Notes: generated from the letters alone by a model not told the origin. A DNA stretch of 24,733 bases from an uncultured Campylobacter sp. (GCF_937921625.1 NZ_CAKZTI010000045.1:1-24733); one strand, 5' to 3'; shown: positions 1 to 7,767, counted from the first letter of the stretch. Translations and numbers: made by a program.

Positions 1-392
1 TTTAGCAGCACCAAGCCAAGGCCTAGCAAGAAAAGGTCTTTAAAGATAAAGCCGTCGATCTTACCTAGCTGCGGCAGTAGGCTGAGCGTGCTCAGCGCCA
101 TGACGATCACGATGAGATCGCCCACGATGCCCGCCTTCGGCTTGAAAAAGCCCGCGATGAGCGAGAGATAGCCCACGGTCTCCACCACGCCCAAAAAATA
201 GCTCGCGCCGGCGTCCCCGAGCGCTGAGGGCAAAAACGAAAGCCACGTCTGCGAAAAGAGCGGCTTTAAAGCCTCCACCTCGAACTCAAACCACTTGTAG
301 TTGCCCATCACGGCAAGCACGATGATAACGGAAAGTCTGGCAAATATAATATCCGCGTCGCCTGCGACAAATTTTTTTACGATCTCCCTCAT
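1..392 (-). CDS. DUF417 (YkgB/RclC-like) inner-membrane protein, partial
   Basis: The reverse complement gives 130 open codons running off the left edge, so the C-terminus is missing. The ATG at 392 is preceded by AAAGGAG. The protein is hydrophobic, with membrane segments near residues 15-30, 62-82, 88-106 and 116-130. Recalled E. coli RclC resembles it in several places: a xxMGxxKW-type stretch (28-34), LGVVE (67-71) followed by a glycine-containing helix, and a late FKDLFLLGLG (117-126). RclC belongs to the reactive-chlorine response of E. coli, but its biochemical role is unclear, so no specific function is claimed here. It stands alone next to thiL, separated by about 190 bases of repeat-like sequence. 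Family assignment is likely and function unknown. Confidence 0.72.
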   Translation of the reverse strand, partial: MREIVKKFVAGDADIIFARLSVIIVLAVMGNYKWFEFEVEALKPLFSQTWLSFLPSALGDAGASYFLGVVETVGYLSLIAGFFKPKAGIVGDLIVIVMALSTLSLLPQLGKIDGFIFKDLFLLGLGLVLL

Positions 393-580
393 ACGGCTCC
401 TTTGTAAATTGTGTAACGGTATGATAGCGAGCTTGCGTGTAGGCTACGTGAAGGGGCGAAATTCCAAATTCCAAATTCCGCGGCTTCATAAAATTCTACA
501 CCTCCACAAAATTTCGTGGCTCCGCGAAATTTCAAATTCCATGCCACGCGCCTTAAAATTTAAAGCGAGCTCGGCAAATT
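393..580. repeat. Repeat-like spacer with AAATTTCG inverted repeat
   Basis: The spacer between thiL and the DUF417 gene is built of AAATTT- and AAATTCC-like words alternating with GC-rich words. It holds an inverted repeat with perfect 8-base arms AAATTTCG (509-516) and CGAAATTT (525-532) around an 8-base loop. No T-run follows, so it is a poor candidate for an intrinsic terminator. Similar words recur at 4440-4950 and 21590-21900. No gene is seen. Confidence 0.5.
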
Positions 581-1852
581 TCAAGGAGCGAAGTGGTGTG
601 AGCTGCCGTGAAATTCCATCGAGCTTTGCGGCGTGCGCGGGCAAACCTCGGCGATGATATTGATCGAAACGCCCGCCTTAGCGGCAATCGCGTAGATTTT
701 GGGCAAAAATTTCGGCGCGAAGCTAAACAAAATCTCGTACTCCTCGCCGCTTTGCAGCGCAGCCTCGCTAGGGCGGGCGATCCAGCGCGCACCCATGCCG
801 CTAGCCTCCAACAGGCGGGGCAAGTCCTGCGCGAGCCCATCGCTAATGTCCATCGCCGCGCTAATGAACTTCGCCGCCTTGTAAACAAACTTATCGCGCA
901 AGACGGGCCTGACGAAGCGCGAATTTTTTGAAATTTTTGCGCGCAGATCCTCGCGCAAGCGATATGAGCCACTACCCGGCACAGGATTTTCGCCTGCAGA
1001 GCTCTGCGACGTAGAATTTTCGCATGCGAGGCTTTGCGCCGTAGGGCTCTTGCGATCGTCTCTGCTCTGCGACACGGAATTTTGCGCCGAAGTTTCGGCG
1101 TCTAGGCTCTGCTGCTCGGCGCGCGCAGGTGAAATTTTATCGTCCAGACTTTGCGGCTCAAGATCCAAAATTTGTATTGCCGAAGTTTCAGCGTCCAGGT
1201 TCTGTAGCTTAGCATGCGCGGGCGAAATTTTATCGCCCAGGTTTCGCACCTCATCGCCAGGATTTTGTGCAGCTGAAGCCTCGGCATTGAGACCCTGCGG
1301 CGCGGTGCTTGGGCCTTGCACCGACGAAATTTTATCGTTTCGGTTTTGCATCTGCGAGCTAGCGGGCGAAATTTCATCTCTTAAAAGCACCGCCAGATCG
1401 CGCCCGACGCTGCCTAGCTCGCCCGTATGCGCGATGAGATCGCCCACGCGCGCGCCGCTACGAAACACGGGGTGCTTGCACTTGCCGATCAAGCTTACGC
1501 TAAGCGCGATGCGATCCGAGCCGATCGTGTCGCCGCCGATGATCCGTATGCCCCACTCGCGCGCCGTTTCGCTCACGCCCGCGCACAGCTCGTCGATCTC
1601 GCGCGTGCCGATCTCGCGCGGCAGCGCAAGCCCCAGCAGGGCGTATTTGGCGCGCGCATTCGTCGCAATCATGTCCGAGATGTTTACGAGCATCGCCTTT
1701 GCGCCGATCTCGTGCAGGCTAAGCCAGCCGCGGCGAAAGTGCACGCCCTCGACGAAAAGGTCCTTGCAATACGCTCGCTCACCAATTACGGCACAATCAT
1801 CGCCGTTGAGCTTCGATCTAAATTTCTCAAAAATATACCGCTCCTTATCCAT
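581..1852 (-). CDS. thiL: Thiamine-monophosphate kinase with in-frame repeat insertion
   Basis: ThiL phosphorylates thiamine monophosphate to thiamine diphosphate, the last step of thiamine cofactor synthesis, in the cytoplasm. Family motifs visible are GDDCAV (17-22), NISDMIATNA (57-66), GGDT (106-109), HTGELGSVGRDLA (142-154), MDISDGLAQDL (334-344) and SGEEYEILF (368-376). The protein is 423 residues. Removing a low-complexity block at about residues 160-295 leaves roughly 288, a normal size for the family. That block sits between the GRDLAVLL helix and the FVRPVLRDKF segment, probably at a surface loop. It contains two exact-length 31-residue units plus degenerate ones, rich in DKISPA and LDAETSA. 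The ATG at 1852 follows a GGAGG sequence. It has no close operon partner. Whether the enzyme is active is not shown, though the motifs flanking the insert look intact. Confidence 0.85.
   Translation of the reverse strand: MDKERYIFEKFRSKLNGDDCAVIGERAYCKDLFVEGVHFRRGWLSLHEIGAKAMLVNISDMIATNARAKYALLGLALPREIGTREIDELCAGVSETAREWGIRIIGGDTIGSDRIALSVSLIGKCKHPVFRSGARVGDLIAHTGELGSVGRDLAVLLRDEISPASSQMQNRNDKISSVQGPSTAPQGLNAEASAAQNPGDEVRNLGDKISPAHAKLQNLDAETSAIQILDLEPQSLDDKISPARAEQQSLDAETSAQNSVSQSRDDRKSPTAQSLACENSTSQSSAGENPVPGSGSYRLREDLRAKISKNSRFVRPVLRDKFVYKAAKFISAAMDISDGLAQDLPRLLEASGMGARWIARPSEAALQSGEEYEILFSFAPKFLPKIYAIAAKAGVSINIIAEVCPRTPQSSMEFHGSSHHFAP
1086..1367. repeat. 93-bp (31-codon) tandem repeats inside thiL
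   Basis: Two adjacent units of exactly 93 bases, 1086-1178 and 1179-1271, align without gaps. A third unit from 1272 aligns with about 9 extra bases before its core. On the plus strand each unit opens with a GC(C/T)GAAG word and carries GAAATTTTATCG near its middle. Degenerate partial units lie on both sides, for example around 975-1085 and 1360-1380. Because 93 is a multiple of three, thiL stays in frame. The coded units share DKIS and LDAETSA or LNAEASA. Confidence 0.85.
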
Positions 1853-1903
1853 GCTCCCTCCGTTAAATTTAGCGTTACGCCGCAGCCGCGCGAAAGCTAA
1901 GAA

Positions 1904-1929
1904 GCCCGAATTTGCGGGCCTTTATTTAA
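1904..1929. terminator. Weak hairpin, possible terminator
   Basis: GCCCG (1904-1908) can pair with CGGGC (1915-1919) around a six-base loop. A T-rich stretch follows on the plus strand, while TTCTT follows on the minus strand. No plus-strand gene is known here. If it works, it could separate minus-strand transcription reaching this spacer from thiL. The stem is only five base pairs. Confidence 0.25.
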
Positions 1930-2270
1930 ATTTCGTCGCGCACGCGCAGCAGGAGTTCTACGCTCCGCTTTGCAAGATTATAGCGTAAATTTAGATTTTC
2001 GCCGCGCGAGTTTGGCTGTGGTTCGGTGCGGCTCGATAACAAAATCGGCAATCGCATGAGTTTTGGGGCTTAGCGCGGCTCGGTATGACTTGATGCGAAC
2101 GAAGGCCCGCGATAAAACAGCGCCTGAGGCTATTTTTGTATGCGCCCGCCTGCGCGCACTCCCACAGATGACGGCTCTTTAAACGGCAAGTTTGAAAATT
2201 TAAAATTTAGCCGTAGCCGCTGGCAAGATTAAATTTAAACGCTGCGTAAGCGTAGCAGGTCAAGTAAGGT

Positions 2271-2295
2271 TTTTGTCGAGCCGCTCGCGACAAAA
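2271..2295. terminator. Symmetric hairpin, possible bidirectional terminator
   Basis: Perfect 8-base arms TTTTGTCG (2271-2278) and CGACAAAA (2288-2295) enclose a GC-rich 9-base loop. The A and T ends of the stem would give a U-tract on either strand. It lies about 190 bases downstream of the minus-strand EexN-like gene, so it could end that transcript. The call rests on structure only. Confidence 0.35.
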
Positions 2296-2486
2296 GTCAT
2301 ATCGGACGTTTGAACGCACGCGGCTGCAAAAGCTGCAATGAAATTTGGAAAAATTCCGAAGAATTAGAAAAAATTGAAGCTACTTAACGTTCGCCGTTAA
2401 GACTTCCGCTCCCTTTCTCTCTTTAAATTCCGCTTCAGAAAGACCATTATTAGCGCATTTGCACTACTACTTTCAAAGATTGATTG

Positions 2487-2789
2487 TTATTTTTTAAGAT
2501 CCTCGCTAATCTGTTCAGGATGCTTTATATAATAATCCACTTCGGACCAATGTCTATTGGGATCTCCGTTAAGGTGTTTTAAATAATCTCTTGCTTCGTT
2601 TGCATTATTACACTCTTTGTCGTTGATCACATCCTTTGGCTGCATTTTCTCGCAAAGCTCCAGTTTCGCTTTTGCCTCTAGCGGCGCAAGCAGATAGTCT
2701 GCAACCGTTTTTTTAGGCTCGTCCTCCTTGCATCCGGCAAGACCTAAACCTACGATAGCCATAAGGCTCAACAAAAAAATTCGTCTCAT
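2487..2789 (-). CDS. EexN-like small lipoprotein
   Basis: This 100-residue protein has a short lipoprotein signal, MRRIFLLSLMAIVGLGLAGC, with a lipobox LAGC and lipidation cysteine at residue 20. The mature part contains TVADYL, then a cysteine-bearing helix (LELCEKMQPKDVINDKEC) and a NANEARDYL stretch. That pattern matches my memory of the EexN family, whose plasmid members block incoming conjugative transfer (entry exclusion). No type IV secretion or plasmid genes lie nearby, so exclusion is not a safe functional claim; many chromosomal members are probably just small periplasmic or outer-membrane lipoproteins. AAGGAG lies 6 bases before the ATG. It appears to be a single-gene unit between two spacers. 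Confidence 0.75.
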   Translation of the reverse strand: MRRIFLLSLMAIVGLGLAGCKEDEPKKTVADYLLAPLEAKAKLELCEKMQPKDVINDKECNNANEARDYLKHLNGDPNRHWSEVDYYIKHPEQISEDLKK

Positions 2790-2814
2790 TTTTTCTCCTT
2801 TTAAATGGTGCCTA

Positions 2815-2820
2815 ATTGTA
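2815..2820 (-). promoter_or_regulatory. Possible -10 box for the EexN-like gene
   Basis: On the minus strand, TACAAT within AATATACAATTAGG lies about 25 bases before the start codon, in an AT-rich stretch. A single-gene unit needs a promoter here, but the box match is only partial. Confidence 0.33.
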
Positions 2821-2867
2821 TATTTATTAAACTTAATTTTCGTTTTTTATATTGTCTTTTAAAGGAG

Positions 2868-2900
2868 AATAAAATTTCGGGCGGCGCAAACCGCCCGAAA
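2868..2900 (-). terminator. Rho-independent terminator after aldehyde dehydrogenase
   Basis: Perfect 10-base arms, TTTCGGGCGG (2875-2884) and CCGCCCGAAA (2891-2900), surround a 6-base loop. On the minus strand the stem is followed by TTTTATT. It starts 26 bases past the dehydrogenase stop codon and should end that transcript before the EexN-like gene. Confidence 0.78.
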
Positions 2901-2926
2901 CGTAGCTCGAAGTACCGCGCTAAGCC

Positions 2927-4393
2927 TTACTGCTCGTAAAAGCCGCTCGGTTTAGAGATCGTGTCGATGTAGATGTTTTTGGTCTGGGTGTAGTGCTCCA
3001 AGATCATCTTGTGCGTTTCGCGACCGATGCCCGATTCTTTATAGCCGCCAAACGGCGCGCCGGCGTGGATCTGGTTGTAGGTATTGACCCACACGCGACC
3101 CGTCTCAAGCAGGCGTGCGACCGTGAGCGCCTTTGCGATGTCGCGCGTAAATACGGCGCCGCCTAGTCCGTAGAGGCTGTCGTTCGCCATGCGGACGAGC
3201 TCGTCTTGATCTTTAAATTTAATCACGACGCCCACAGGACCGAAGATCTCCTCCTGCGCTACGCGCATGTCGTTGCGCACGTCCACGAGTAGCGTAGGCT
3301 CGACGAAAGCCTCTCCCGCGCTGTGTCGCTTGCCGCCCACAGCGATCTTAGCGCCCTCTTCTACGCCGATTTTTACATACTCTAAAATTTTATCGGCTTG
3401 CTTTTTGTTGATCTGGCATCCCATCTGGGTGTTCGGATCGAGCGGATCGCCCACCTTGATGCGCTTAAATTTCTCCACGAGCGCAGGTACGAATTTATCG
3501 TAGATACCCTCCTGCACAAAAATTCTACTTCCCGCGCAGCAAACTTGTCCTTGGTTGAAAAGGATCCCAAGCTGCACGCCGTCGATCGCAACGTCGAAGT
3601 CGCAATCGTCAAAGATAATATTCGCGCTCTTGCCGCCGAGCTCAAGCGTAGCGGGGATGATTTTTTGCGCTGCGGCTAGCGCTATGCCTCTTCCGACCTC
3701 GGTAGAGCCCGTGAACGCGAGCTTATCAAGTCCTTTGTGAGTACGGACGAACTCGCCTGCCTTGCTTCCCTTACCGGTTACGACGTTGATGACGCCCTTT
3801 GGAAGCAGCGGCGCGATTAGGCGGATGAACTCCAAAATGCTAAGGCTGGTTTCGGAGCTTGGCTTAAATACGCATGTATCGCCCGCGGCAAGTAACGGAG
3901 CGAGCTTCCACGCGCCCATCAAAAACGGGAAATTCCACGGCACGATCTGTCCTACTACGCCGATCGGCTCGCGCAAAACGACGGATAGATAGCGCTCTTT
4001 TAGCATATTGGCGCTGCCCTCCTCGCTCAAAATCACGCCCGCAAAATAGCGGAAATGCTCGATCGACCACGCTACGTCGATCGCGCGCGTCTCGCGGATC
4101 GGCTTGCCGTTGTCGATAGTCTCTACGGTGGCGATGAACTCGGCGTTTTGCTCTAAGACGTCGGCGATCTTATTTAGCAGCGCGCTGCGCTCATAAACGC
4201 TAGTGCGGCGGAAGCTCTCAAACGCCTTGCGGGCTGCGGCGACCGCTTTATCGACGTCCGCCTTGCTAGCATCTGCGATCTTTGAAATTTTCTCGCCGGT
4301 AGCGGGATTAAAAACGTCTAGGCTCGCGCCGCCTTCGGCACCCACAAACTCGCCGTCGATGAAAAGCTTATAGCTTGGTTGGATTGTAGCCAT
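2927..4393 (-). CDS. NAD(P)-dependent aldehyde dehydrogenase
   Basis: This 488-residue protein is a full-length ALDH-superfamily enzyme, oxidising an aldehyde to its carboxylate in the cytoplasm. Catalytic elements are in place: the PWNFP asparagine (N154), the KPSS cofactor lysine (K177), the FTGSTEVG nucleotide-binding loop (227-234), the LELGGKS general base (E251) and the nucleophile in GQVCCAGSR (C285 by alignment with mammalian ALDH2, where the middle cysteine acts). EEIFGPV (381-387) and the late PFGGYKESGIGRE (447-459) are also typical. The closest recalled groups are ALDH2/AldA-type enzymes; the substrate cannot be read from the sequence. AAGGAG lies about 6 bases before the ATG. It has its own promoter and terminator, so it is probably a monocistronic accessory gene. 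Confidence 0.95.
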   Translation of the reverse strand: MATIQPSYKLFIDGEFVGAEGGASLDVFNPATGEKISKIADASKADVDKAVAAARKAFESFRRTSVYERSALLNKIADVLEQNAEFIATVETIDNGKPIRETRAIDVAWSIEHFRYFAGVILSEEGSANMLKERYLSVVLREPIGVVGQIVPWNFPFLMGAWKLAPLLAAGDTCVFKPSSETSLSILEFIRLIAPLLPKGVINVVTGKGSKAGEFVRTHKGLDKLAFTGSTEVGRGIALAAAQKIIPATLELGGKSANIIFDDCDFDVAIDGVQLGILFNQGQVCCAGSRIFVQEGIYDKFVPALVEKFKRIKVGDPLDPNTQMGCQINKKQADKILEYVKIGVEEGAKIAVGGKRHSAGEAFVEPTLLVDVRNDMRVAQEEIFGPVGVVIKFKDQDELVRMANDSLYGLGGAVFTRDIAKALTVARLLETGRVWVNTYNQIHAGAPFGGYKESGIGRETHKMILEHYTQTKNIYIDTISKPSGFYEQ

Positions 4394-4425
4394 GCTTACT
4401 CCTTACGTGAAATATGACATTCGCT

Positions 4426-4431
4426 ATTATA
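4426..4431 (-). promoter_or_regulatory. -10 box for aldehyde dehydrogenase gene
   Basis: The minus strand reads GGATATATAATAGCG, containing a perfect TATAAT 32 bases before the start codon. Campylobacter vegetative promoters rely mainly on this box with a weak -35, which fits. A CCGCGG palindrome lies just upstream of it. Confidence 0.6.
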
Positions 4432-4755
4432 TATCCGCGGCGGTTAATGCGGCATAAATTTTGTAGCGAAAATCGGTTAAAATTTCGTAGTGTGTAAATT
4501 TGAGAAGTACCGCGACGTGCGCGAAATTTTAAAATTTAATCTGCGTGCGCGACAGCGAAGGGTTTGAGGAGTTTTGAAGCGGCGCGAAATTTAAGCCCTC
4601 ACGAGCGGCGAAATTTCAAAAGGTAACGTTTATGAAACGAGAGCGGAAATTCGGTTGCGCGAAATTTTAGAATTTCGCTCCGATAAAATTTTAAAATTTG
4701 GCTCCGCCTGGATTTTAAATTCGGCTTCGTTAAAATTTTAAAATTTTGTGAAGTA

Positions 4756-4949
4756 AAATTTTTGAAACATTTTGCGGAATAAATTTCTAAAACTATCTTT
4801 AGCGGAGCGGGCGGTTTAAATTTACGACGTGCAGAGATCAGATCCGTGTCCGCAGCCCGAAAGGAAGCCTCCGATAAAATTTTAAAATTTTACGGGATTA
4901 AATTTCTAAAGCATTTTTTGAGATGGAATTTCTACAACTATCTTTCGCG
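4756..4949. repeat. Imperfect direct repeat, two copies of about 50 bases
   Basis: Copy 1 is 4756-4804 (49 bases) and copy 2 is 4900-4949 (50 bases). With one indel they align over the sequence running from AAATTT through CATTTT to AACTATCTTT and GCG, at roughly three-quarters identity by eye. Each copy is preceded by an AAAATTTTAAAATTT word. This suggests duplication of a repeat-derived segment. Confidence 0.6.
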
Positions 4950-5343
4950 CAAACTTTGCAAGCCTCCTAATATTCGCCCATAAAGCTCGCTTGGACACGG
5001 GCGACATCCGAGCAAGACGAAAGTGCGGCGCCGAAAGACGGCATTACAATTAACCTCAGACGTTTCGTAAAAGCATATACAGGCGGCGTAACCCGCCCTA
5101 CTCGCAGCCCTCGGGCGCAGCGGGCGAACCGCTCGTGTGCACAGCTTCGGACGCAGAAGCGAATCGCCCGCGCCGCAATTTAAATACAGTGATTCAACCG
5201 CTCGCGCTGCGGCTCGCGGTTCGTTCGAGCACAGGGGAGGACAACTGCTCTGCGTGTATCAGACTTATTTAGGCCAAAAAATCGAACTAGGCACACGAAA
5301 CTCATGTTATCGCAAGAACTGCGCGCTTTGAATTCGTTTGGCA

Positions 5344-5351
5344 GGGGGGGG
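5344..5351. repeat. Homopolymer G8 tract
   Basis: Eight consecutive G on the plus strand, 22 bases beyond the ttcA stop. Runs of eight or more G are often length-variable in Campylobacter and switch genes on and off. Here the run lies outside any gene I can support. Confidence 0.9.
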
Positions 5352-5373
5352 AGAACGCAAACCGCTTAAAATT

Positions 5374-6123
5374 TTAAAATTTAGGCTCGAAAAAGGTCTC
5401 TTCGTGGATGTTGGCAAAGGCAGCTTGCAGACTGATAAAAAACCTCGGATGGGCCTTTTCGTACTGCGCCAAAAGCTCCTTCGTAGCGGCGCGCGCAGTG
5501 GGCTCCTTGCCGCCGTATTGCCTCGCGGGACAGACCTCCTCCTCGCGCATTATCGGAAGCTCGTTATCTCTAGCACAGGCGGCGATTTGGCGCTCGCGCA
5601 CGAGAATGAACGGACGGATGATCACAAGCCCGTTTTCGGCGACATAGCGCGGAGCGAGGGTGCGCAGCGCGCCGTTGAAGGTAAAATTCATAAAAAAGCT
5701 CTCCGCGGCGTCGTCAAGGTGGTGGGCGATGGCGATCTTATTAAAGCCGTGCTCAAGCGCGTAGGAGTAGATATATCCGCGCCGCATGCGCGAGCAAAAG
5801 CTGCAAAACGTGGTGTTCGCACGGATCTTTTCCTTGCCGAATTCAAAAATTTTAGTATCGATTATCTCGTAGGGGATCTCGTGCTCTTTAAAATGCGAGC
5901 TTATCTCGCGCAGATCCTCGCCGATACCGTAGGTGACAGTAACGGCTCGAAACTCCCAATCTAGCGGGCTTACGCTTTGAAAGTGCTTCAGCACGTGCGC
6001 CAAACTCATACTGTCTTTGCCGCCGCTAAGAGCTAGTAAAATTTTATCGCCGCGCTCGAACATCTTGTATTTGGCGTTGGTTTGTCCGACGCGGCGAAGT
6101 AGTTTTTTGGAGAGGTTTATCAT
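5374..6123 (-). CDS. ttcA: TtcA-family tRNA 2-thiocytidine synthase
   Basis: This 249-residue PP-loop ATPase has SGGKDS (33-38). TtcA enzymes thiolate cytidine 32 of certain tRNAs using an iron-sulfur cluster. The CSFCSRMRRG motif gives C107 and C110, and a later C198 (EEVCPA) is a plausible third ligand, matching the three-cysteine arrangement recalled for E. coli TtcA (C122, C125, C222). It is shorter than the roughly 310-residue E. coli enzyme, as expected for the Campylobacter form. The start overlaps the mtnN stop as ATGA, so translation is probably coupled. It ends the long co-directional block, and its stop codon lies inside an AAATTTTAAAATTTT repeat word. TilS is excluded because the cysteine pattern and domain order are those of TtcA. 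Confidence 0.88.
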   Translation of the reverse strand: MINLSKKLLRRVGQTNAKYKMFERGDKILLALSGGKDSMSLAHVLKHFQSVSPLDWEFRAVTVTYGIGEDLREISSHFKEHEIPYEIIDTKIFEFGKEKIRANTTFCSFCSRMRRGYIYSYALEHGFNKIAIAHHLDDAAESFFMNFTFNGALRTLAPRYVAENGLVIIRPFILVRERQIAACARDNELPIMREEEVCPARQYGGKEPTARAATKELLAQYEKAHPRFFISLQAAFANIHEETFFEPKF

Positions 6124-6818
6124 AACCTTTCGATCATTTTTAGGACGAAATTTGCGCTCGTTTGCGCGCTTTTTACCATAAACTCGTCAAAGTCAAACTC
6201 GGCTTTGTGTCCCGCCTCGTCACTTATCGCGCGAAGTATGCAAAACGGCACGCCCAGCGCGTCGCACACCTGCGCTACGCTCGCTCCCTCCATCTCGACC
6301 GCGCTCGCATCAAACGTCCGCTCGATCCAGCTCTTACGCTCCTCATCGCCCACGAACTGATCGCCGCTAGCGATGACGCCCGATTTTAGAGTGATGCCAA
6401 GCTGCTCGGCGACGCTTTGCGCGATAGAATTTAACTTCGCGTCGGTTTGGACCGAAATTTTACTTCCCGGCACGAATCCGTACGGATGTCCAAACGCCGT
6501 GATGTCCAGATCGTGCTGCACGAGCGAGGTAGCGTATAAAATTTCGCCGATTTTAATGCCGCGCTTCAAAGCTCCCGCGACACCCGTAAAAATGAGCGCG
6601 CGCGCGCCGAATCTCTCGATCATAACCGTAGCGGTCAGGGCGGAATTTACCTTGCCGATCTTCGAATATGCGATCACGAGATCATGGCCGTTAAGCTTGG
6701 CAGCGTAGAATTTATTATTCGCGTGCTCCACAGCCTCCACGCTCACGCCACGCTCGCGCAGCGCAGATAGCAGCGGCTCGATCTCTTCGGGCATCGCGCC
6801 CAAGATCGCTACTTTCAT
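6120..6818 (-). CDS. mtnN: Methylthioadenosine/S-adenosylhomocysteine nucleosidase
   Basis: This enzyme cleaves adenine from methylthioadenosine and S-adenosylhomocysteine, recycling products of methylation and feeding the LuxS path. In Campylobacter and Helicobacter the same family also acts on 6-amino-6-deoxyfutalosine in menaquinone synthesis (established for the group, not shown here). The 232-residue length is normal. The catalytic pattern is visible: GAMPEEI (E12), the VEMEG loop (E175, E177) and the acid in ISDEA (D200), corresponding to E. coli E12, E174 and D197. Both ends overlap neighbours as ATGA, with fabD upstream and ttcA downstream, giving tight translational coupling. Confidence 0.95.
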   Translation of the reverse strand: MKVAILGAMPEEIEPLLSALRERGVSVEAVEHANNKFYAAKLNGHDLVIAYSKIGKVNSALTATVMIERFGARALIFTGVAGALKRGIKIGEILYATSLVQHDLDITAFGHPYGFVPGSKISVQTDAKLNSIAQSVAEQLGITLKSGVIASGDQFVGDEERKSWIERTFDASAVEMEGASVAQVCDALGVPFCILRAISDEAGHKAEFDFDEFMVKSAQTSANFVLKMIERL

Positions 6819-7759
6819 CCGTTCTCCTTTGCAAATTTCAGAAACTCATCTAAGCTCGCAAGATCCGTGATGCTGAAGGTCGGCTTATGCGTGATCTTTT
6901 TGTTTATCCCTTTTAAAACTGCCGCGCCGAACTCGACGAAGCAGTCCGCCTCGCCCTCGTAATTTTTGATGCTTTGCTTGTAAAGTACGGGGCTGATAAG
7001 CTGGGCTTTAAGCAGCTCTAGCGCTTCGGATTTTGTCGTATATGTTCGCGCCGTGGCGTTAGCTACGACGGGAGCGAAGCTCTCTTTTAGCGCAGGGCGC
7101 AAAAATTCCAAAAGCTCGTCGCTGGCACTCCCTAGCATCGGGCAGTGGCTTGCGACGCTCATATTCAGTAGCATTGCGCGCTTTGCGCCTGCAGCTTTAA
7201 ACTCGCCCTCGAGTGCTGCGAGATCATCTTTTTTGCCAGCGACTACGATCTGCCCGTCGCAGTTATAATTCGCCGCCCAAACCTGCTTACCGGCGCTCGC
7301 CGCATCCGCACAAATTTTTTCAACCGCCTCGTCGGCAAGAGCCAAGATCACCATCATTCCAGCGCCTTTGCCCTCGCAAGCGCTCTGCATAAGCCTGCCG
7401 CGAATATTTACTAGCTTTAGCATCTGCTTCGGCTCTATTCCTCCCGCAGCGCTTAGCGCGCTAAACTCGCCCAGTGAATGGCCAAGCAAAAACTGCGGAG
7501 CGATGCTAAGCTTTTCTTGATCCGCTCTTTCTTGCAGCGCCGCAAGCGCCATCATAGAATTTAATGCAATCGCGGGTTGCGTAAATTCCGAAACGTCGAG
7601 CTTGTCGCCGGGCTCAAACAGTAAATTTTTAAAATCGATGCCGGTAAAACTTGAAGCCTCATCCAAAAGCGCGCGCGCAGATGCGGAGTTTTCGTAAAAC
7701 TCCCTGCCCATGCCTACGCTTTGGCTGCCCTGTCCGGGGAAGATAAAAGCAAATTTCAT
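6815..7759 (-). CDS. fabD: Malonyl-CoA:ACP transacylase
   Basis: FabD moves malonyl from CoA to acyl carrier protein for fatty acid elongation. The protein is 314 residues from the chosen ATG at 7759. The open frame extends upstream by 25 codons, but those codons overlap the end of slyD and look nothing like the family, whereas MKFAFIFPGQGSQ is the classical N-terminus. GQGSQ (9-13), the nucleophile in GHSLGEF (S95), a conserved arginine (R120) and the catalytic histidine in ASHCPML (H205) are present. A TAGGAT ribosome-site candidate overlaps the slyD stop codon. The slyD stop is 8 bases upstream, and the 3' end overlaps mtnN by four bases (ATGA). Confidence 0.96.
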   Translation of the reverse strand: MKFAFIFPGQGSQSVGMGREFYENSASARALLDEASSFTGIDFKNLLFEPGDKLDVSEFTQPAIALNSMMALAALQERADQEKLSIAPQFLLGHSLGEFSALSAAGGIEPKQMLKLVNIRGRLMQSACEGKGAGMMVILALADEAVEKICADAASAGKQVWAANYNCDGQIVVAGKKDDLAALEGEFKAAGAKRAMLLNMSVASHCPMLGSASDELLEFLRPALKESFAPVVANATARTYTTKSEALELLKAQLISPVLYKQSIKNYEGEADCFVEFGAAVLKGINKKITHKPTFSITDLASLDEFLKFAKENG

Positions 7760-7767
7760 AAAAAATC

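Larger units (their letters stand above)
1853..2486. other. Gene-free spacer, 634 bases
   Basis: I see no convincing gene on either strand between thiL and the EexN-like gene. The sequence mixes GC-rich words with AAATTTAAA words. Two inverted repeats stand out: GCCCG-N6-CGGGC at 1904-1919 and TTTTGTCG-N9-CGACAAAA at 2271-2295. It may be decayed coding sequence or repeat-derived DNA, but nothing in it identifies a source. Confidence 0.5.
4394..5373. repeat. Gene-free, repeat-rich region of about 980 bases
   Basis: I find no credible gene between ttcA and the aldehyde dehydrogenase. The half at 4440-4950 is packed with AAAATTTTAAAATTT-type self-complementary words, for example near 4683, 4732 and 4875. 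It includes a 20-base palindrome, GCGAAATT-TTAG-AATTTCGC (4659-4678), and an imperfect direct repeat of about 50 bases (4756-4804 and 4900-4949). The half at 4950-5340 is GC-richer and featureless apart from a run of eight G at 5344-5351. Short open frames here show no start signals or recognisable protein features. Confidence 0.7.

Noticed and set aside
1050..1988. 312-codon plus-strand open frame opposite thiL
   Set aside because: It lies antisense to clear ThiL motifs, its product has no recognisable domain, and repeat and GC-rich composition explain the lack of stops.
5137..5331. 64-codon plus-strand frame in the gene-free region
   Set aside because: No ribosome site, no domain and biased composition; it looks like a chance frame.
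5338..5964. 208-codon plus-strand frame starting at the G8 tract
   Set aside because: It is antisense to ttcA across almost its whole length, and its protein looks like translated complement of PP-loop sequence. A phase-variable gene reading is tempting but unsupported.
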